Positions 1-10,580 of a stretch of 64,000 nucleotides of DNA are shown piece after piece (within the stretch, counting starts at the first letter, position 1; each line of letters begins with the position of its first letter). The stretch comes from Schistocerca nitens (Eukaryota; Arthropoda; Insecta; Orthoptera; Acrididae). The notes below the pieces were generated by a model, which was given only the letters and a program-made list of their open reading frames with translations, was not told the DNA's origin and searched no databases. Both the position numbers and the translations under genes were made by a program. The DNA lies in the NCBI RefSeq assembly GCF_023898315.1, contig NC_064622.1, forward strand, positions 76,828,387 to 76,892,386, in the 5' to 3' direction.

Positions 1-1655
1 AGAATCTACACATTCGTCACCTTATCAGCCCTTCCAGTTTTCAACATTCTTCTGTAGCACCACATCTCAAATGCTTCGATTCTCATCTGTTCCAGTTTTC
101 CCACAGTCCATGTTCAACTATCATACAACGCAGTAGTCCACACGTACATTCTCAGAAATTTCTTCCTCGAAGTTAAGGGCTATATTTGATACTAAAAGAC
201 TTCTCTTGCCCAAGAATACCATTTCGCTTGTGCTAGTCTGCTTGTTACATTATGCTTGCTCCTTACGTCATGGGTATTTTGATGCCTAGCCATCTGAATT
301 CCTTAACTTTATCTACTACGTGATCACCAATTCTGATGTTAAGTTTCTTGCTGTTCTCATTTCTGTTACATTACTTTCCTCTTTCTTCGATTTACTCTCA
401 ATCCATATTCTGTACTCATTAAACTGTTCGTTCTATCCAGCAGATTCTGTAATTGTTCTTGACTTTTACTAAAGATACCACTGTCATCGGCGAATCTTGA
501 TATGCGCTCACCTTCAACTTTAATCCCACTGTTGAACCTTTATTTTTATTTCCGTCATTTGCTTTTCGATGGATAAATTAAGCAGTAGGGACGAATGGTG
601 GATCCCTATCTTACACCAATTTTAAACCGAGAATTTCGTTTTTGTTTTTCCAATCTCATAGTCCCCTGTATTTTGTAGGACATATTGTGTATTACCCGCC
701 TCTGCCTGCAGCTTACCCCTATTTTTCCCAGAATTCCGATGTCCTGCAGCATTTTATATTGTCGAACTCTTTTTTTCAGGTCGACATAAACTATGAAAAG
801 GTCTTGATTTTTCTTCAGTCTTGCTTCCTTTATCAACCGCAACGTCATAATTGTCCCTCTACTGCCTTTGCCTTTCCTAAAGCCAAACTGAGCGTTATCC
901 AAGAGATCTCCAGTTTTCTTTTCGATTCTTATGTATGTTATTTTTGTCAGCAACTTGGATGCATAAGCTGTTCACCTGATTGTGCGATAATTCTCGCAAT
1001 TGTCGGCTCTCGCTATCTTTGGAATTGTGTGGATGATGATTTTCCGGAAGTCCGAAAGTCTCACATATTATGTACACCAACGTGAATAGTCATTTTGTTG
1101 CCATGTCCCCCAATGATTTCAGAAATTCCGATGAAAAGTTATCCTTCCTTTCTATCGTATTTGATGTTAAGTCGCTTAAACTTTTAAACTGAGATTATAA
1201 TATTGGATATGCTATCTGTGCTCCGTCCTACACCTCATAGAGGGTTTCGGTGTACTCTTTCCATCTTTAATTTTAGCACCCTTGTTTTTAATTTCACTGA
1301 AGATTGTTTTACCTTTTCTATTTGTCGATTCAGACCCTCCAACAACCACCTTCTTTTCGGTTTCTTCACATTTTTCATGCTCCCTTATCACCTTAGCTTC
1401 CCTGCACTTCCCATTTATTTCATTCCTAAGCGACTTGCATTTCTGTATTGCTCAATTCATCTCATTACTTTTGTATGTCCTTCTGCCGATGAGCAACTGA
1501 AGCAGCTAGTTCGGCAGCCCAGACCCAATTGAAATGTATTAGACGCTTTAGCTACAAAGATTTGTACTTCCTTCTTTTGTCGATCAACTGAAACAGCTAG
1601 TTCTGCAGCCCACACGCAGTGGAAATCTATTAGACTCTTTAGCTACAATTACTCC
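1..1655 (-). mobile_element. RTE-like LINE remnant (reverse transcriptase part)
   Basis: Read on the minus strand, this is the pre-RT linker, RT fingers and palm, and the start of the C-terminal region of an RTE-type endonuclease/reverse transcriptase LINE. Visible pieces are QFGFRKGKG (about 860-890), FIVYVDLKK (about 770-800), a palm box RFADDSGIF (about 475-500), STEYGLRVN (about 390-420) and RIEAFEMWCYRRML (about 45-85). The same blocks recur in the same order in the RTE copy at 45155-53300, which supports the assignment and shows that the upstream linker reaches about 1655. There are many stops and frameshifts. The element continues past the left window edge. It is a dead copy with no promoter visible. 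Confidence 0.85.
1473..1650. repeat. tandem duplication inside the RTE remnant, two units of about 90 bp
   Basis: Two adjacent diverged units, about 1473-1563 and 1564-1650, share the blocks CAGCTAGTTC, GCAGCCCA and CTTTAGCTAC in the same order. The unit covers part of the RTE linker, so the duplication arose within the LINE copy or was present in its source. No function is suggested. Confidence 0.75.
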
Positions 1656-2042
1656 GCACCTTATCGACAACGTCAGTATAGAAACGTGGATTAGCGATCG
1701 TTATGTCATTATAGCAACCATGGTTATGAAAATTAATAAATAAGATAACGAGGCTAGGAGCGTGTTTCAGCTAGAAAGAGTAGATAAGCAGTTTCGCATC
1801 TCACTTGTACAGTGAACTAAACTGGCCTCATTTAGTTCCAGTAAGATGGATGTTGAGGAATAATGGGCAAAGTTTATGCAAATTATAAATCGGGTTCTAG
1901 AGAATTATATGCCTAGTAATTGGATTACGGACGGAAAAGACCAACAATGGTTTAATAACGAGACTCGGAAAATGCCGAGAAAGTAAAGGGTGTTGCACTC
2001 TCAGTTCAAAAGAAAACGCGCAAATGATGACGAGCAAAGGTT

Positions 2043-2245
2043 GGCCGGCCGCGGTGGTCTGGCGGTTCTAGGCTCTCAGTCCAGAACCGCACGACTGCTA
2101 CGGTCGCAGGTTCTAATCCTGCGTCGGGCATAGATGTGTGTGATTTCCTTAGGTGAGTTAGGTTTAAGTAGTTCTAAGTTCTAGGGGACTGATGACCACA
2201 GATGTTAAGTCCCATAGTGCTCAGAGCCATTTGAACCATTTTTTT
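2043..2245 (+). mobile_element. tRNA-derived SINE (family S1)
   Basis: A tRNA-like head with a B-box close to GGTTCGAATCC is followed by the family body (TTAGGTTTAAGTAGTTC, CCCATAGTGCTCAGAGCC) and a short T-rich tail. It is flanked by a perfect 11-bp target-site duplication, GAGCAAAGGTT, at 2032-2042 and 2246-2256, inside the old CR1 copy. The SINE is therefore younger than that CR1. Confidence 0.93.
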
Positions 2246-3395
2246 GAGCAAAGGTTAGTAGAGATTCGGGCGTCTATGAAAAGATCTATGCGTGAAGCAT
2301 CCAACTACTTCCGCTGTCATACCTTAGCAAAAACTCTGATAGAGAACCCGAGGAAATTCTGGTCCTATGGGAAACCGCTGAGTTGGTGTAAGGCTTCCAT
2401 TCACTCCCTTGTTGAACAGTCTGGTGTGGCAGTTAAAGTTAGCAAACCGCATGCCGAAGTTTTAAATTTAATTTTCAAGAAATCGTTGACTCAGGAAATC
2501 GTAGGAACGTACCGTCGTTTGATCATCGATCAGACCCCGTATGGACGACATAGTTATAAGTAATAAGCATCCATGCAGTACAGAAACAATTGACAGAGTT
2601 CAAAACAAATAAGTCACCAGGTCTGGACGGAATCTCAGTTGGGTTTTTCAAAGAGTACTCTACCGGATTGGCCACTTACTTAGCTTGCTTTTGTCATGAA
2701 TCTCCAGCCCACCTCAAAATCCCAAGCGACTGAAAAAAAGGGCAGGTGACTCTTTTGTATAAGAAGAGCAAAAGAATGGACCTGCAAAATTACAGACAAA
2801 TAAACCGGTTTGCTGCGGAATCCTTGAACGTATTCTCAATTCGAATATGATAAATTATCTTGAGACCGAGAAGCTTATGTCAACGAATCAGCATGCTTTT
2901 AGAAAGCATCGCGCGTGCAAAATTCAGCTTGCCCTTTTCTCACAAGATATACTGCGAACTATGGATGAAGGACAACAGATAGATTCCATATTTCTAAATT
3001 TCCGGAAAGCGTTTGACACGGTGCTCCACTGCAAGCTGTTAAACAAGGTACGAGCATATGGAGTAGGTTCACAGATGTGTGAGTGAAGACTTTTTAAGTA
3101 ATAGAACGCAGTATATTTTCGTCGATGGCGAATGTTCATAAAAGACAAAGGTTCCGTCAGAAGTGCCCCAGGGAAGCGTGATAGGGCCGCTATTATTCTC
3201 TCTGTATACAAATCATTTGGCGGACAGGGTGGGCAGCAATCTGCGGTTGTTTAAGACGTCTTAGAAAAAATTTATAGTTGTTGTGATGAATGGCAGCTAC
3301 CTCTAAATGTAGAAACATTTAAGTTAATGCGGATGAGTAGGGAAAACAAACCCGTAATGTTGTGATACATTACTAGTAGTGGCTTGCTTGACACA

Positions 3396-3583
3396 AATGG
3401 TTCAAATGGCTCTGAGCACTATGGGACTTAACTTCTGAGGTCATCAGTCCCCTAGAGCTACTAAACCTAACTAACCTAAGGACATCACACACATCCATGC
3501 CAGAGGCAGGATTCGAACCTGAGACAGTAGCTGTCTCGCGGTTCCAGACTAGCGCCTAGAACCGCTTGGCCACTCCGGCCGGC
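3396..3583 (-). mobile_element. tRNA-derived SINE (family S1)
   Basis: Reverse-oriented S1 copy in the old CR1. Flanking duplications TGCTTGACACA (3385-3395) and TGCTTGAGACA (3584-3594) differ by one base. The B-box region of the head is intact, while the anticodon-arm region is altered. Confidence 0.92.
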
Positions 3584-3923
3584 TGCTTGAGACAGTCAAG
3601 TCGTTTACAAATCTGGGCGTAACGTTGCAAAGTGATACGAAATAGAATGATCATGTGAGAACTCTGGTAGGGAAGGTGAGTGGTCGACTTCTAGTTATTG
3701 GGAGAATTTTAGGAAAAAATGGCTCACCTGTGAAGGAGACGGAATATAGAACGCTAGTGCGACCTTTTATTGAGTTCTGATCAAGTGTCTGGCGTCCGTA
3801 CTAGGTCAGATTAATGGAAGCAATTCTGAGGCGGACTGCTGGATTTCTACATCTACATCTACATTTATACTCCGCAAGCCACCCAACGGTGTGTGGCGGA
3901 GGGCACTTTACGTGCCACTGTCA

Positions 3924-6900
3924 TTACCTCCCTTTCCTGTTCCAGTCGCGTATGGTTCGCGGGAAGAACGACTGTCTGAAAGCCTCCGTGCGCGCTCTAA
4001 TCTCTCTAATTTTACATTCGTGATCTCCTCTGGAGGTATAAGTAGCGGGAAGCAATATATTCGATACCTCATCCAGAAACGCACCCTCTCGAAACCTGGC
4101 GAGCAAGCTACACCGCGATGCAGAGCGCCTCTCTTGCAGAGTCTGCCACTTGAGTTTGCTAAACATCTCCGTAACGATATCACGGTTACCAAATAACCCT
4201 GTGACGAAACGCGCCGCTCTTCTTTGGATCTTCTCTACCTCCTCCGTCAACCCGATCTGGTACGGATCCCACACTGATGAGCAATACTCAAGTATAGGTC
4301 GAACGAGTGTTTTGTAAGCCACCTCCTTTGTTGATGGACTACATTTTCTAAGCAGTCTCCCAATGAATATCAAGCTGGTACCCGCCTTACCAACAATTAA
4401 TTTTGTATGATCATTCCACTTCCAATCGTTCCGCACGCATACTCCCAGATATTTTACAGAAGTAACTGCTACCAGTGTTTGTTCCGCTATCATATAATTA
4501 TACAATAAAGGATCCTTCTTTCTGTGTATTCGCAATACATTACATTTGTCTATGTTAAGGGACAGTTGCCACTCCCTGCACCAAGTGCCTATCCGCTGCA
4601 GATCTTCCTGCATTTCGCTACAATTTTCTAACGCTGCAACTTCTCTGTATACTACAGCATCATCCGCGAAAAGCCGCATGGAACTTCCGACATTTATATA
4701 TATTGTGAAAAGCAATGGTCCCATAACACTCCCCTGTGGCACGCCAGAGGTTACTTTAACGTCTGTAGACGTCTCTCCATTGATAACAACATGCTGTGTT
4801 CTGTTTGCTAAAAACTCTTCAATCCAGCCACACAGCTGGTCTGATATTCCGTAGGCTTTTACTTTGTTTATCAGGCGACAGTGCGGAACTGTATCGAACG
4901 CCTTCCGGAAGTCAAGAAAAATAGCATCTACCTGGGAGCCAGTATCTAATATTTTCTGGGTCTCATGAACAAATAAAGCGAGTTGGGTCTCACACGATCG
5001 CTGTTTCCGGAATCCATGTTGATTCCTACAGAGTAGATTTTGGGTTTCCAAAAACGACATGATACTCGAGCAAAAAACATGTTCTAAAATTCTACAACAG
5101 ATCGACGTCAGAGATATAGGTCTATAGTTTTGCGCATCTGCTCGACGACCCTTCTTGAAGACTGGGAGTACCTGTGCTCTTTTCCAATCATTTGGAACCC
5201 TCCGTTCCTCTAGAGACTTGCGGTGCACGGCTGTTAGAAGGGGGGCAAGTTCTTTCGCGTACTCTGTGTAGAGTCGAATTGGTATCCCGTCAGGTCCAGT
5301 GGACTTCCCTCTGTTGAGTGATTCCAGTTGCTTTTCTATTCCTTGGACACTTATTTCGATGTCAGCTATTTTTTCGTTTGTGCGAGGATTTAGAGAAGGA
5401 ACTGCAGTGCGGTCTTCCTCTGAGAAACAGCTTTGGAAAAAGGTGTTTAGTATTTCAGCTTTACGCGTGTCATCCTCTGTGTCAATGCCATCATCATCCC
5501 GGAGTGTCTGGATATGCTGTTGCGAGCCACTTACTGATTTAACGTAAGACCAGAACTTCCTAGGATTTTCTGTCAAGTCGGTACATAGAATTTTACTTTC
5601 GAATTCACTGAACGCTTCACGCATAGCCCTCCTTACGCTAACTTTGACATCGTTTAGCTTCTGTTTGTCTGAGAGGTTTTGGCTGCGTTTAAACTTGGAG
5701 TGAAGCTCTCTTTGCTTTCGCAATAGTTTCCTAACTTTGTTGTTGTACCACGGTGGGTTTTTCCCGTCCCTCACAGTTTTACTCGGCACGTACCTGTCTA
5801 AAACGCATTTTACAGTTGCCTTGAACTTTTTCCATAAACACTCAACATTGTCAGTGTCGGAACAGAAATTTTCGTTTTGATCTGTTAGGTAGCCTGAAAT
5901 TTGCCTTCTATTACTCTTGCTAAACAAAAATGGCTCTGAGCACTATGCGACTTAACTTCTGCGGTCATGAGTCGCCTAGAACTTAGAACTAATTAAACCT
6001 AACTAACCTAAGGACATCACACACATCCATGCCCGAGGCAGGATTCGAACCTGCGACCGTAGCGGCCGCGCGGTTCCAGACTGTAGCGCCTTTAACCGCT
6101 TGGCCACCACGGCCGGCTCTTGCTAAACAGATAAACCTTCCTCCCTTTTTTTTTGTATTCCTATTAACTTCCATATTCAGGGATGCTGAAACGGCCTTAT
6201 GATCACTGATTCCCTGTTCTGCACATACAGAGTCGAAAAGTTCGGGTCTGTTTGTTATCAGTAGGTCCAAGATGTTATCTCCACGAGTCGGTTCTCTGTT
6301 TAATTGCTCGAGGTAATTTTCGGATAGTGCACTCGTATAATGTCACTCGATGCTCTGTCCCTACCACCCGTCCTAAACCTCTGAGTGTCCCAGTCTATAT
6401 CTGGTAAATTGAAATCTCCACCTAAGATTATAACATGCTGAGAAAATTTATGTGAAATGTATTCCAAATTTTCTCTCAGTTGTTCTGCCACTAATGCTGC
6501 TGAGTCGGGAGGTCGGTAAAAGAAGCCAATTATGAACCTAGCTCGGTTGTTGAGTGTAACCTCCACCCATAATAATTCACAGGAACTATCCACTTCTACT
6601 TCACTACAGGATAAACTACTACTAACAGCAACGAACACCCCACCACCGGTTGCATGCAATCTATCCTTTCTAAACACCGTCTGTACCTTTGTAAAAATTT
6701 CGGCAGAAGTTATCTCTGGCTTCAGCCAGCTTTCTGTACCTATAACGATTTCAGCTTCGGTGCTTTCTATCAGCGCTTGAAGTTCCGGTACTTTACCAAC
6801 GCAGCTTCGACAGTTGACAATTACAATACCAATTGCTGCTTGGTCCCCGCATGTCCTGACTTTGCCCCGCACCCGTTGAGGCTGTTGCCCTTTCTGTACT

Positions 6901-6944
6901 TGCCCAAGGCCATCTAACCTAAAAAACCGCCCAGCCCACGCCAC
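3924..6944 (-). pseudogene. CR1-like ORF2: APE endonuclease plus reverse transcriptase
   Basis: ORF2 would nick the target DNA and copy the LINE RNA by target-primed reverse transcription. The endonuclease lies at 6330-6944 and shows GDFNLPDIDW. Its end, ISDHKAVSASL, falls in another frame near 6190, which places a frameshift close to 6330. The RT part (3924-5927) is open for 667 codons after the SINE. Its motifs, by residue of that open part, are NYRPISL (267-273), QHGFRKQRSCETQ (303-315), FLDFRKAFDTV (337-347), GVPQGS (395-400) and FADDA (420-424). About five codons between TIYIN and VGSSM are missing compared with the older copy. The C-terminal region ends at TIRDWNRKGR. It is broken by the SINE and the frameshift, so non-functional as it stands. 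Confidence 0.88.
5927..6117 (-). mobile_element. tRNA-derived SINE (family S1)
   Basis: S1 copy within CR1 ORF2, flanked by a perfect 12-bp duplication TCTTGCTAAACA at 5915-5926 and 6118-6129. Head, B-box and body are well preserved. Confidence 0.94.
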
Positions 6945-7440
6945 ACAACCCCTGCTACCCGTGTAGCCGCTTGTTGCGTGTAGTGGACTCCTGATCTATC
7001 CAGCGGAACTCGAAACCCCACCACCCTATGGCGCAAGTCGAGGAATCTACAGCCCACATGGTCGCAGAACCGTCTCAGCCTCTGATTCAGACCCTCCACT
7101 CGGCTCTGTACCAAAGGTCCGCAGTCAGTCCTGTCGACGATGCTGCAGATGGTGAGCTCTGCTTTCATCCCGCTAGCGAGACTGGCAGTCTTCACCAAAT
7201 CAGATAGCCGCCGGAAGCCAGAGAGGATTTCCTCCGATCCATAGCGACACACATCATTGGTGCCGACATGAGCGACCACCTGCAGATGGGTGCACCCTGT
7301 ACCCTTCATGGCATCTGGAAGGACCCTTTCCACATCTGGAATGACTCCCCCCGGTATGCACACGGAGTTCTCATTGGTTTTCTTCCCCTCTCTTGCTGCC
7401 ATTTCCCTAAGGGGCCCCATTACGCGCCTGACGAACAACG
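6914..7440 (-). pseudogene. CR1-like ORF1 fragment with SGNH-esterase-like domain
   Basis: About 175 codons remain open to the 5' truncation of the element; no natural start is present. The sequence shows HVGTNDV, matching the GxND block of SGNH hydrolases, and near the C-terminus DRSGVHYT, matching the Asp-His block. CR1-clade ORF1 proteins are known to carry esterase domains of this type, and their role in retrotransposition is not settled. The ORF1 stop lies about 30 nt inside the open part of ORF2 (6914 against 6944), so the two frames overlap. This suggests coupled translation or reinitiation, which is inference. Confidence 0.75.
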
Positions 7441-7691
7441 CGCAAGTGTTACGGAGATGCTTCGGTAACTCAAATGGGGATTCCTGGAGGGAAGCGGACT
7501 TCTGTTTCGAAAAATTCTATTGTGAAAATTTGGAGAGCCGGTATCTGAAGCTGACGGCAGAACGATTCTGTAGCCACCAACATACATTGCGGATAAAGAC
7601 CACGAATATAAGATACGAGAAATCAGCGTTCATACGGAGGCATGTAGACGCGCCGTAAGGTGAATTGCAGAATGTCGATGTAAGTGTAGAT
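7441..7691 (+). mobile_element. older CR1-like LINE copy, 3' end
   Basis: Continuation of the copy at 1840-3845. The plus strand encodes a degraded C-terminal CR1 segment (SVTEMLR, LKW, then PPTYIADKDHEYKIREI at about 7575-7625), matching the same region of the younger copy. It then runs into the 3' UTR and a degraded TAGATG-type tail at about 7675-7690. Together the two parts bracket the younger CR1. Confidence 0.82.
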
Positions 7692-7692
7692 G

Positions 7693-7865
7693 TGGATATT
7701 TCTTCTGTTACCCATGGTTTCTTCGCAGTTATGTTCCTTGTACCTAAGTTTTTGTTACCAGCGTCTGTGATTACCCTTTTACTTAGGTGTCCATACCTCT
7801 GCAACTGACACACCTGCTGAGCCATTCATTATCGTAGTATCTATAGCCACAGAGAACAACGTTAT
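7693..7865 (-). mobile_element. short RTE-like LINE fragment
   Basis: The minus strand reads AKKPWVTEEI and neighbouring residues. I recognise this as the linker between endonuclease and RT in the RTE family of 45155-53300. Truncated at both sides. Confidence 0.65.
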
Positions 7866-7960
7866 AGTAAAACTTTGAACATAGCTGCTAAGGTTCAGTG
7901 ACCGTGTCAGAATTATATTAGAACAAATAAGCCCTCGGACACAAATGTTAAGTCAAAATT

Positions 7961-8003
7961 GACCAGGTTTCGATGCTACTATGAGCGTCGTCTTCAGGAT
8001 TAA
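7961..8003 (-). ncRNA. candidate hammerhead-like ribozyme, left arm
   Basis: The minus strand contains CTGAAGA (7991-7997), a 6-bp helix with one mismatch, GAAA (7968-7971) and the putative cleavage triplet GTC (7961-7963). One base separates the CTGAAGA box from the helix, which is not canonical. Stem I is weaker here than in the right arm. Confidence 0.45.
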
Positions 8004-8083
8004 ACTAACTGTTCAAAAACATATTAGGTATATAATACATTAATAAACTTAAAGTTTGTACTGACTGGAAAGAGATGCAGTAC

Positions 8084-8407
8084 TTACAAGTCAAGATCAT
8101 ATGTGATACCTGCTCCTACTATTATATAAGGCAAACTAGACGTGCTTTCACCATCAGATATAAAGAACATCTTTTGAGAAGGAACGGCACCAGTCCCTTA
8201 AATTCATCCTTTGCCGATCATCTCTTAATTACTGGACACGTGCCTAAAGCCATAGGCGATAGCAATATTCCGCATACCGAAAAGAAGGGGCGTAGGTTAG
8301 ATGTTTTAGAGGAATTGGAGATTTTCAAACATCTCTCTCGTCATGATGGCCTCATTCTCAACGAACAGCTGCAGCTGCGAAATAAATACTTTATGGACTG
8401 TATATAG
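8084..8407 (+). pseudogene. Penelope-like GIY-YIG endonuclease C-terminus
   Basis: About 108 codons end at a stop at 8405-8407. The core is CDTC followed by YYIRQTRRAFTIRYKEH. The family consensus, as I know it, is C-x2-C followed by YIGQTGR-x2-F-x2-R-x2-EH, so both glycines of the GIY-YIG core (YIGQTGR) read as arginine here. The Arg and Glu-His positions are kept. The domain would cut target DNA in an active Penelope-like element. It is a domain fragment with no RT upstream, and the apparent start is not meaningful because the frame begins inside the left inverted arm. Confidence 0.75.
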
Positions 8408-8912
8408 CCATTGCTTGATATTTCATTCAGATTTCCTCACGCAGTTTACGGAAATGTTGTTTTCCTGTTACATCTTTGCCGTTTTCTTATATGTCATAAC
8501 TGACGTTTTTTTACGTTACAAAATGTATCGCTGTTTAAAGCAGATAAATATGTAACTTCATCCTATTATTATTAGTGCTTGCGTTATGCCTGAATCAGCT
8601 GCATCACAATTTCATGTGTCTAATTTTGAATGTACAGTAGCCTAATTGTTTCTGCGGCGACTAGATGGCGCTCGTAGCAACACCATGTTTACTTGCCCAC
8701 ACTTTCTAACATGGGAACCTCTGTCTCGTTGCAACCCTTGTTCACTCAAGTACGAGCAGCCCTTAGCGGCTCGCCACCTTATTTACAACTATTCATGACG
8801 TCGCCTTTCCGAACTTAGATTTTTTTTAAATGTGACTTGTAAGTACTGCATGTCTTCCAGGCAATACAAACTTTAATTTTATTAATGTATTATACACCTA
8901 ATATGTTTTAGA

Positions 8913-9499
8913 CACTTAAAGCAGTAAAGGAGTTTTGCTATTTGGGGAGCAAAATAACTGATGATGGTCGAAGTCGAGAGGATATAAAATGTAGACTGGC
9001 AATGGCAAGGAAAGCATTTCTGAAGAAGAGAGATTTGTTAACATCGAGTATAGATTTAAGTGTCAGGAAGTCGTTTCTGAAAATATTTCTATGGAGTGTA
9101 GCCATGTATGGAAGTGAAACATGGACGATAACTAGTTTGGACAAGAAGAGAATAGAAGCTTTCGAAATGTGGTGCTACAGAAGAATGCTGAAGATTAGAT
9201 GGGTAGATCACATAACTAATGAGGAAGTAGGGGAGAAAAGTTTGTGGCACAACTTGACTAGAAGAAGGGATCGGTTGGTAGGACATGTTCTGAGGCATCA
9301 AGGGATCACCAATTTGGTATTGGAGGGCAGCGTGGAGGGTAAAAATCGAAGAGGGAGACCAAGAGATGAATACACCAAACAGATACAGAAGGATGTGGGT
9401 TGCAGTAGGTACTGGGAGATGAAGAAGCTTGCACATGATAGAGTAGCATGGAGAGCTGCATGAAATCAGTCTCAGGACTGAAGACCACAACAACAACAC
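8913..9499 (+). mobile_element. RTE-like LINE, 5'-truncated 3' end
   Basis: The plus strand is open from 8942 to 9463. It encodes the C-terminal part of the RTE polyprotein: GSKITDDGRS (start), GSETWTITSLDKKRIEAFEM, CYRRMLKIRWVDHITNEEV, LVGHVLRHQG and ending WRAA. The 3' end is a short CAACAACAAC tail. It is flanked by ATGTTTTAGA duplications in the right arm of the Penelope-like element. The function of this region, beyond the RT palm, is not known to me. Confidence 0.9.
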
Positions 9500-9520
9500 A
9501 TGTTTTAGAACAGTTAGTTT

Positions 9521-9565
9521 AATTCTGAAGACGACGCTCATAGTAGCATCGAAACCTGGTCAATT
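9521..9565 (+). ncRNA. candidate hammerhead-like ribozyme, right arm
   Basis: CTGAAGA (9525-9531), an imperfect 6-bp stem II around CATAGT, GAAA (9551-9554), a very short stem III (ACC T GGT), and GTC ending at 9561. Stem I is AATT (9521-9524) paired with AATT (9562-9565). Penelope-like elements are known to carry hammerhead motifs with minimal stem III. The extra base after CTGAAGA lowers confidence. Confidence 0.5.
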
Positions 9566-9779
9566 GTGACTTAATATTTGTGACCGAGGGCTTGTTTGTT
9601 CTAATATAACAAGGTTATTCCTTACTTCGTTCCTTAGTTTTCCGTACCCCACTTCTCTGCGTAATGATTCTTTCTGACTAGTCTCTTGAACTTCAGCTTA
9701 CTCTTTATCATTACACACAGAATATTTGCTGAGAGACGCTATTTTCCTTGTGCTTCGATATTTGTAGCTCCCTAGCGAG

Positions 9780-10300
9780 ATGGCGGGCACACGTCACGAT
9801 GTGAGTTTTGCGTGCAAGCGATATGCTTGCGGCCACGTACAGATTAGCAGAAGATGAGCAGCGTTAAGGAAACACCGGCGGGGTCTAAAACTTCGGCAGT
9901 AAGGAGGCCGCGCAGTATTTTTGTGTCGGTTAATTTTCTGCCAGCCTGGTCGCGTCCCGCCGCGTTTCGTTCCGTTCCAACTGGCACCGACGTAACGAGC
10001 GGATTAATTTCCAGCCGCGGCGCGCCGCTGAGAAATGGTTTTAAATACCGCGTCACGCAATTCGCATGGCCGTGATTTACAATGTTAATTGCGTGTTGGC
10101 TCCCATTTAGGCATTGACACTTGGCCCCCGCGGCTCCCCGCCGAGCCGCGAAGGTCCGTACCATCCGCCACGATCGCCCCCCCCCCCCCCCCCCCCCGCG
10201 CGCATGCGCCAACTCCCAACCTGCCACGCTGTCCTGGATTCTACGTGACGCGCCGTGGGAAACACGGGATCTGTGCTTGCTCCGGAACGCCAAGGCGCAG
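9780..10300. other. GC- and CpG-rich block without assigned gene
   Basis: This stretch stands out against AT-rich flanks by many CG dinucleotides (CCGCGGCGCGCCGC near 10014-10030) and a 21-base C run at 10177-10197. Both strands have open frames simply because TA-containing stops are rare in it, and I see no protein motif. It could be a CpG island, a degraded GC-rich element or an exon, and the sequence does not decide. The flank 10301-10580 shows nothing recognisable. Confidence 0.4.
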
Positions 10301-10580
10301 GAACAATTCATCGAGTCTTAATAATCGAATGGATGACTTTTTAAGTCAATCAGATTCCTGACGTTGGCGAAAAAATACGTCAGGGGCTCATTATATGCGA
10401 CACTATTCATCGGTCTATATGACGAGTTTGTGGTAAGTGAAATCAGCATCGGCAGTTCCGTGTGTTCGTTAGCATTAGTTTATTGGGAAGTTCTCAGGTG
10501 CGATTCATCGATTCGCTGAATGAACAATACTGTGTAACTGACTCCCCCGGATTTCTGTCAGCTGCAGTCAGAGCACCTGA

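Larger units (their letters stand above)
1840..3845 (+). mobile_element. older CR1-like LINE copy, 5' part
   Basis: Decayed plus-strand copy of the same CR1-like family as 3846-7440. Aligned pieces include the region before the RT (PSNWITDGKDQQWFNN, about 1912-1960), ENPRKFWSY (about 2343-2370), the RT block NQHAFRKHRACKIQLALF (about 2885-2940), FLNFRKAFDTV (about 2990-3025), VPQGSVIGPLLFSLYTN (about 3165-3215) and SVWRPY (about 3786-3804). It is interrupted by SINEs at 2043-2245 and 3396-3583, and is then cut by the younger CR1. The reading resumes at 7441. Frameshifts and stops are frequent, so no product is expected. The 5' end is not defined. Confidence 0.8.
3846..7440 (-). mobile_element. 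younger CR1-like LINE, 5'-truncated, two ORFs
   Basis: Minus-strand LINE whose 3' end is a short TAGATG tail at 3846-3870. Its 5' end is cut inside ORF1 at about 7440. Order from the 5' end: ORF1 with an SGNH-esterase-like domain (6914-7440), then ORF2 with an APE-type endonuclease and reverse transcriptase (3924-6944). ORF1 plus APE/RT is the CR1-type plan. It is inserted in an older CR1 of opposite orientation, whose coding sense resumes on the far side at 7441. A SINE interrupts ORF2 at 5927-6117. Few other lesions are visible, so the copy is fairly young. Confidence 0.88.
7913..9609 (+). mobile_element. Penelope-like element remnant with long terminal inverted arms
   Basis: The left arm (7913-8093) and right arm (8833-8912 joined to 9510-9609) are near-perfect inverted copies of about 180 bp. 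Each arm carries a hammerhead-ribozyme-like core. Between them is an open frame with a GIY-YIG-type motif, the C-terminal endonuclease of Penelope-like retroelements. No reverse transcriptase is left, so the copy is 5'-truncated or deleted. An RTE fragment (8913-9499) is inserted in the right arm with a 10-bp duplication ATGTTTTAGA (8903-8912, 9500-9509). The stretch 8408-8832 holds no recognisable coding sequence. Confidence 0.78.

Noticed and set aside
10089..10361. Proline-rich open frames across the C-run
   Set aside because: Caused by the 21-base C tract and GC-rich flanks; no conserved feature.
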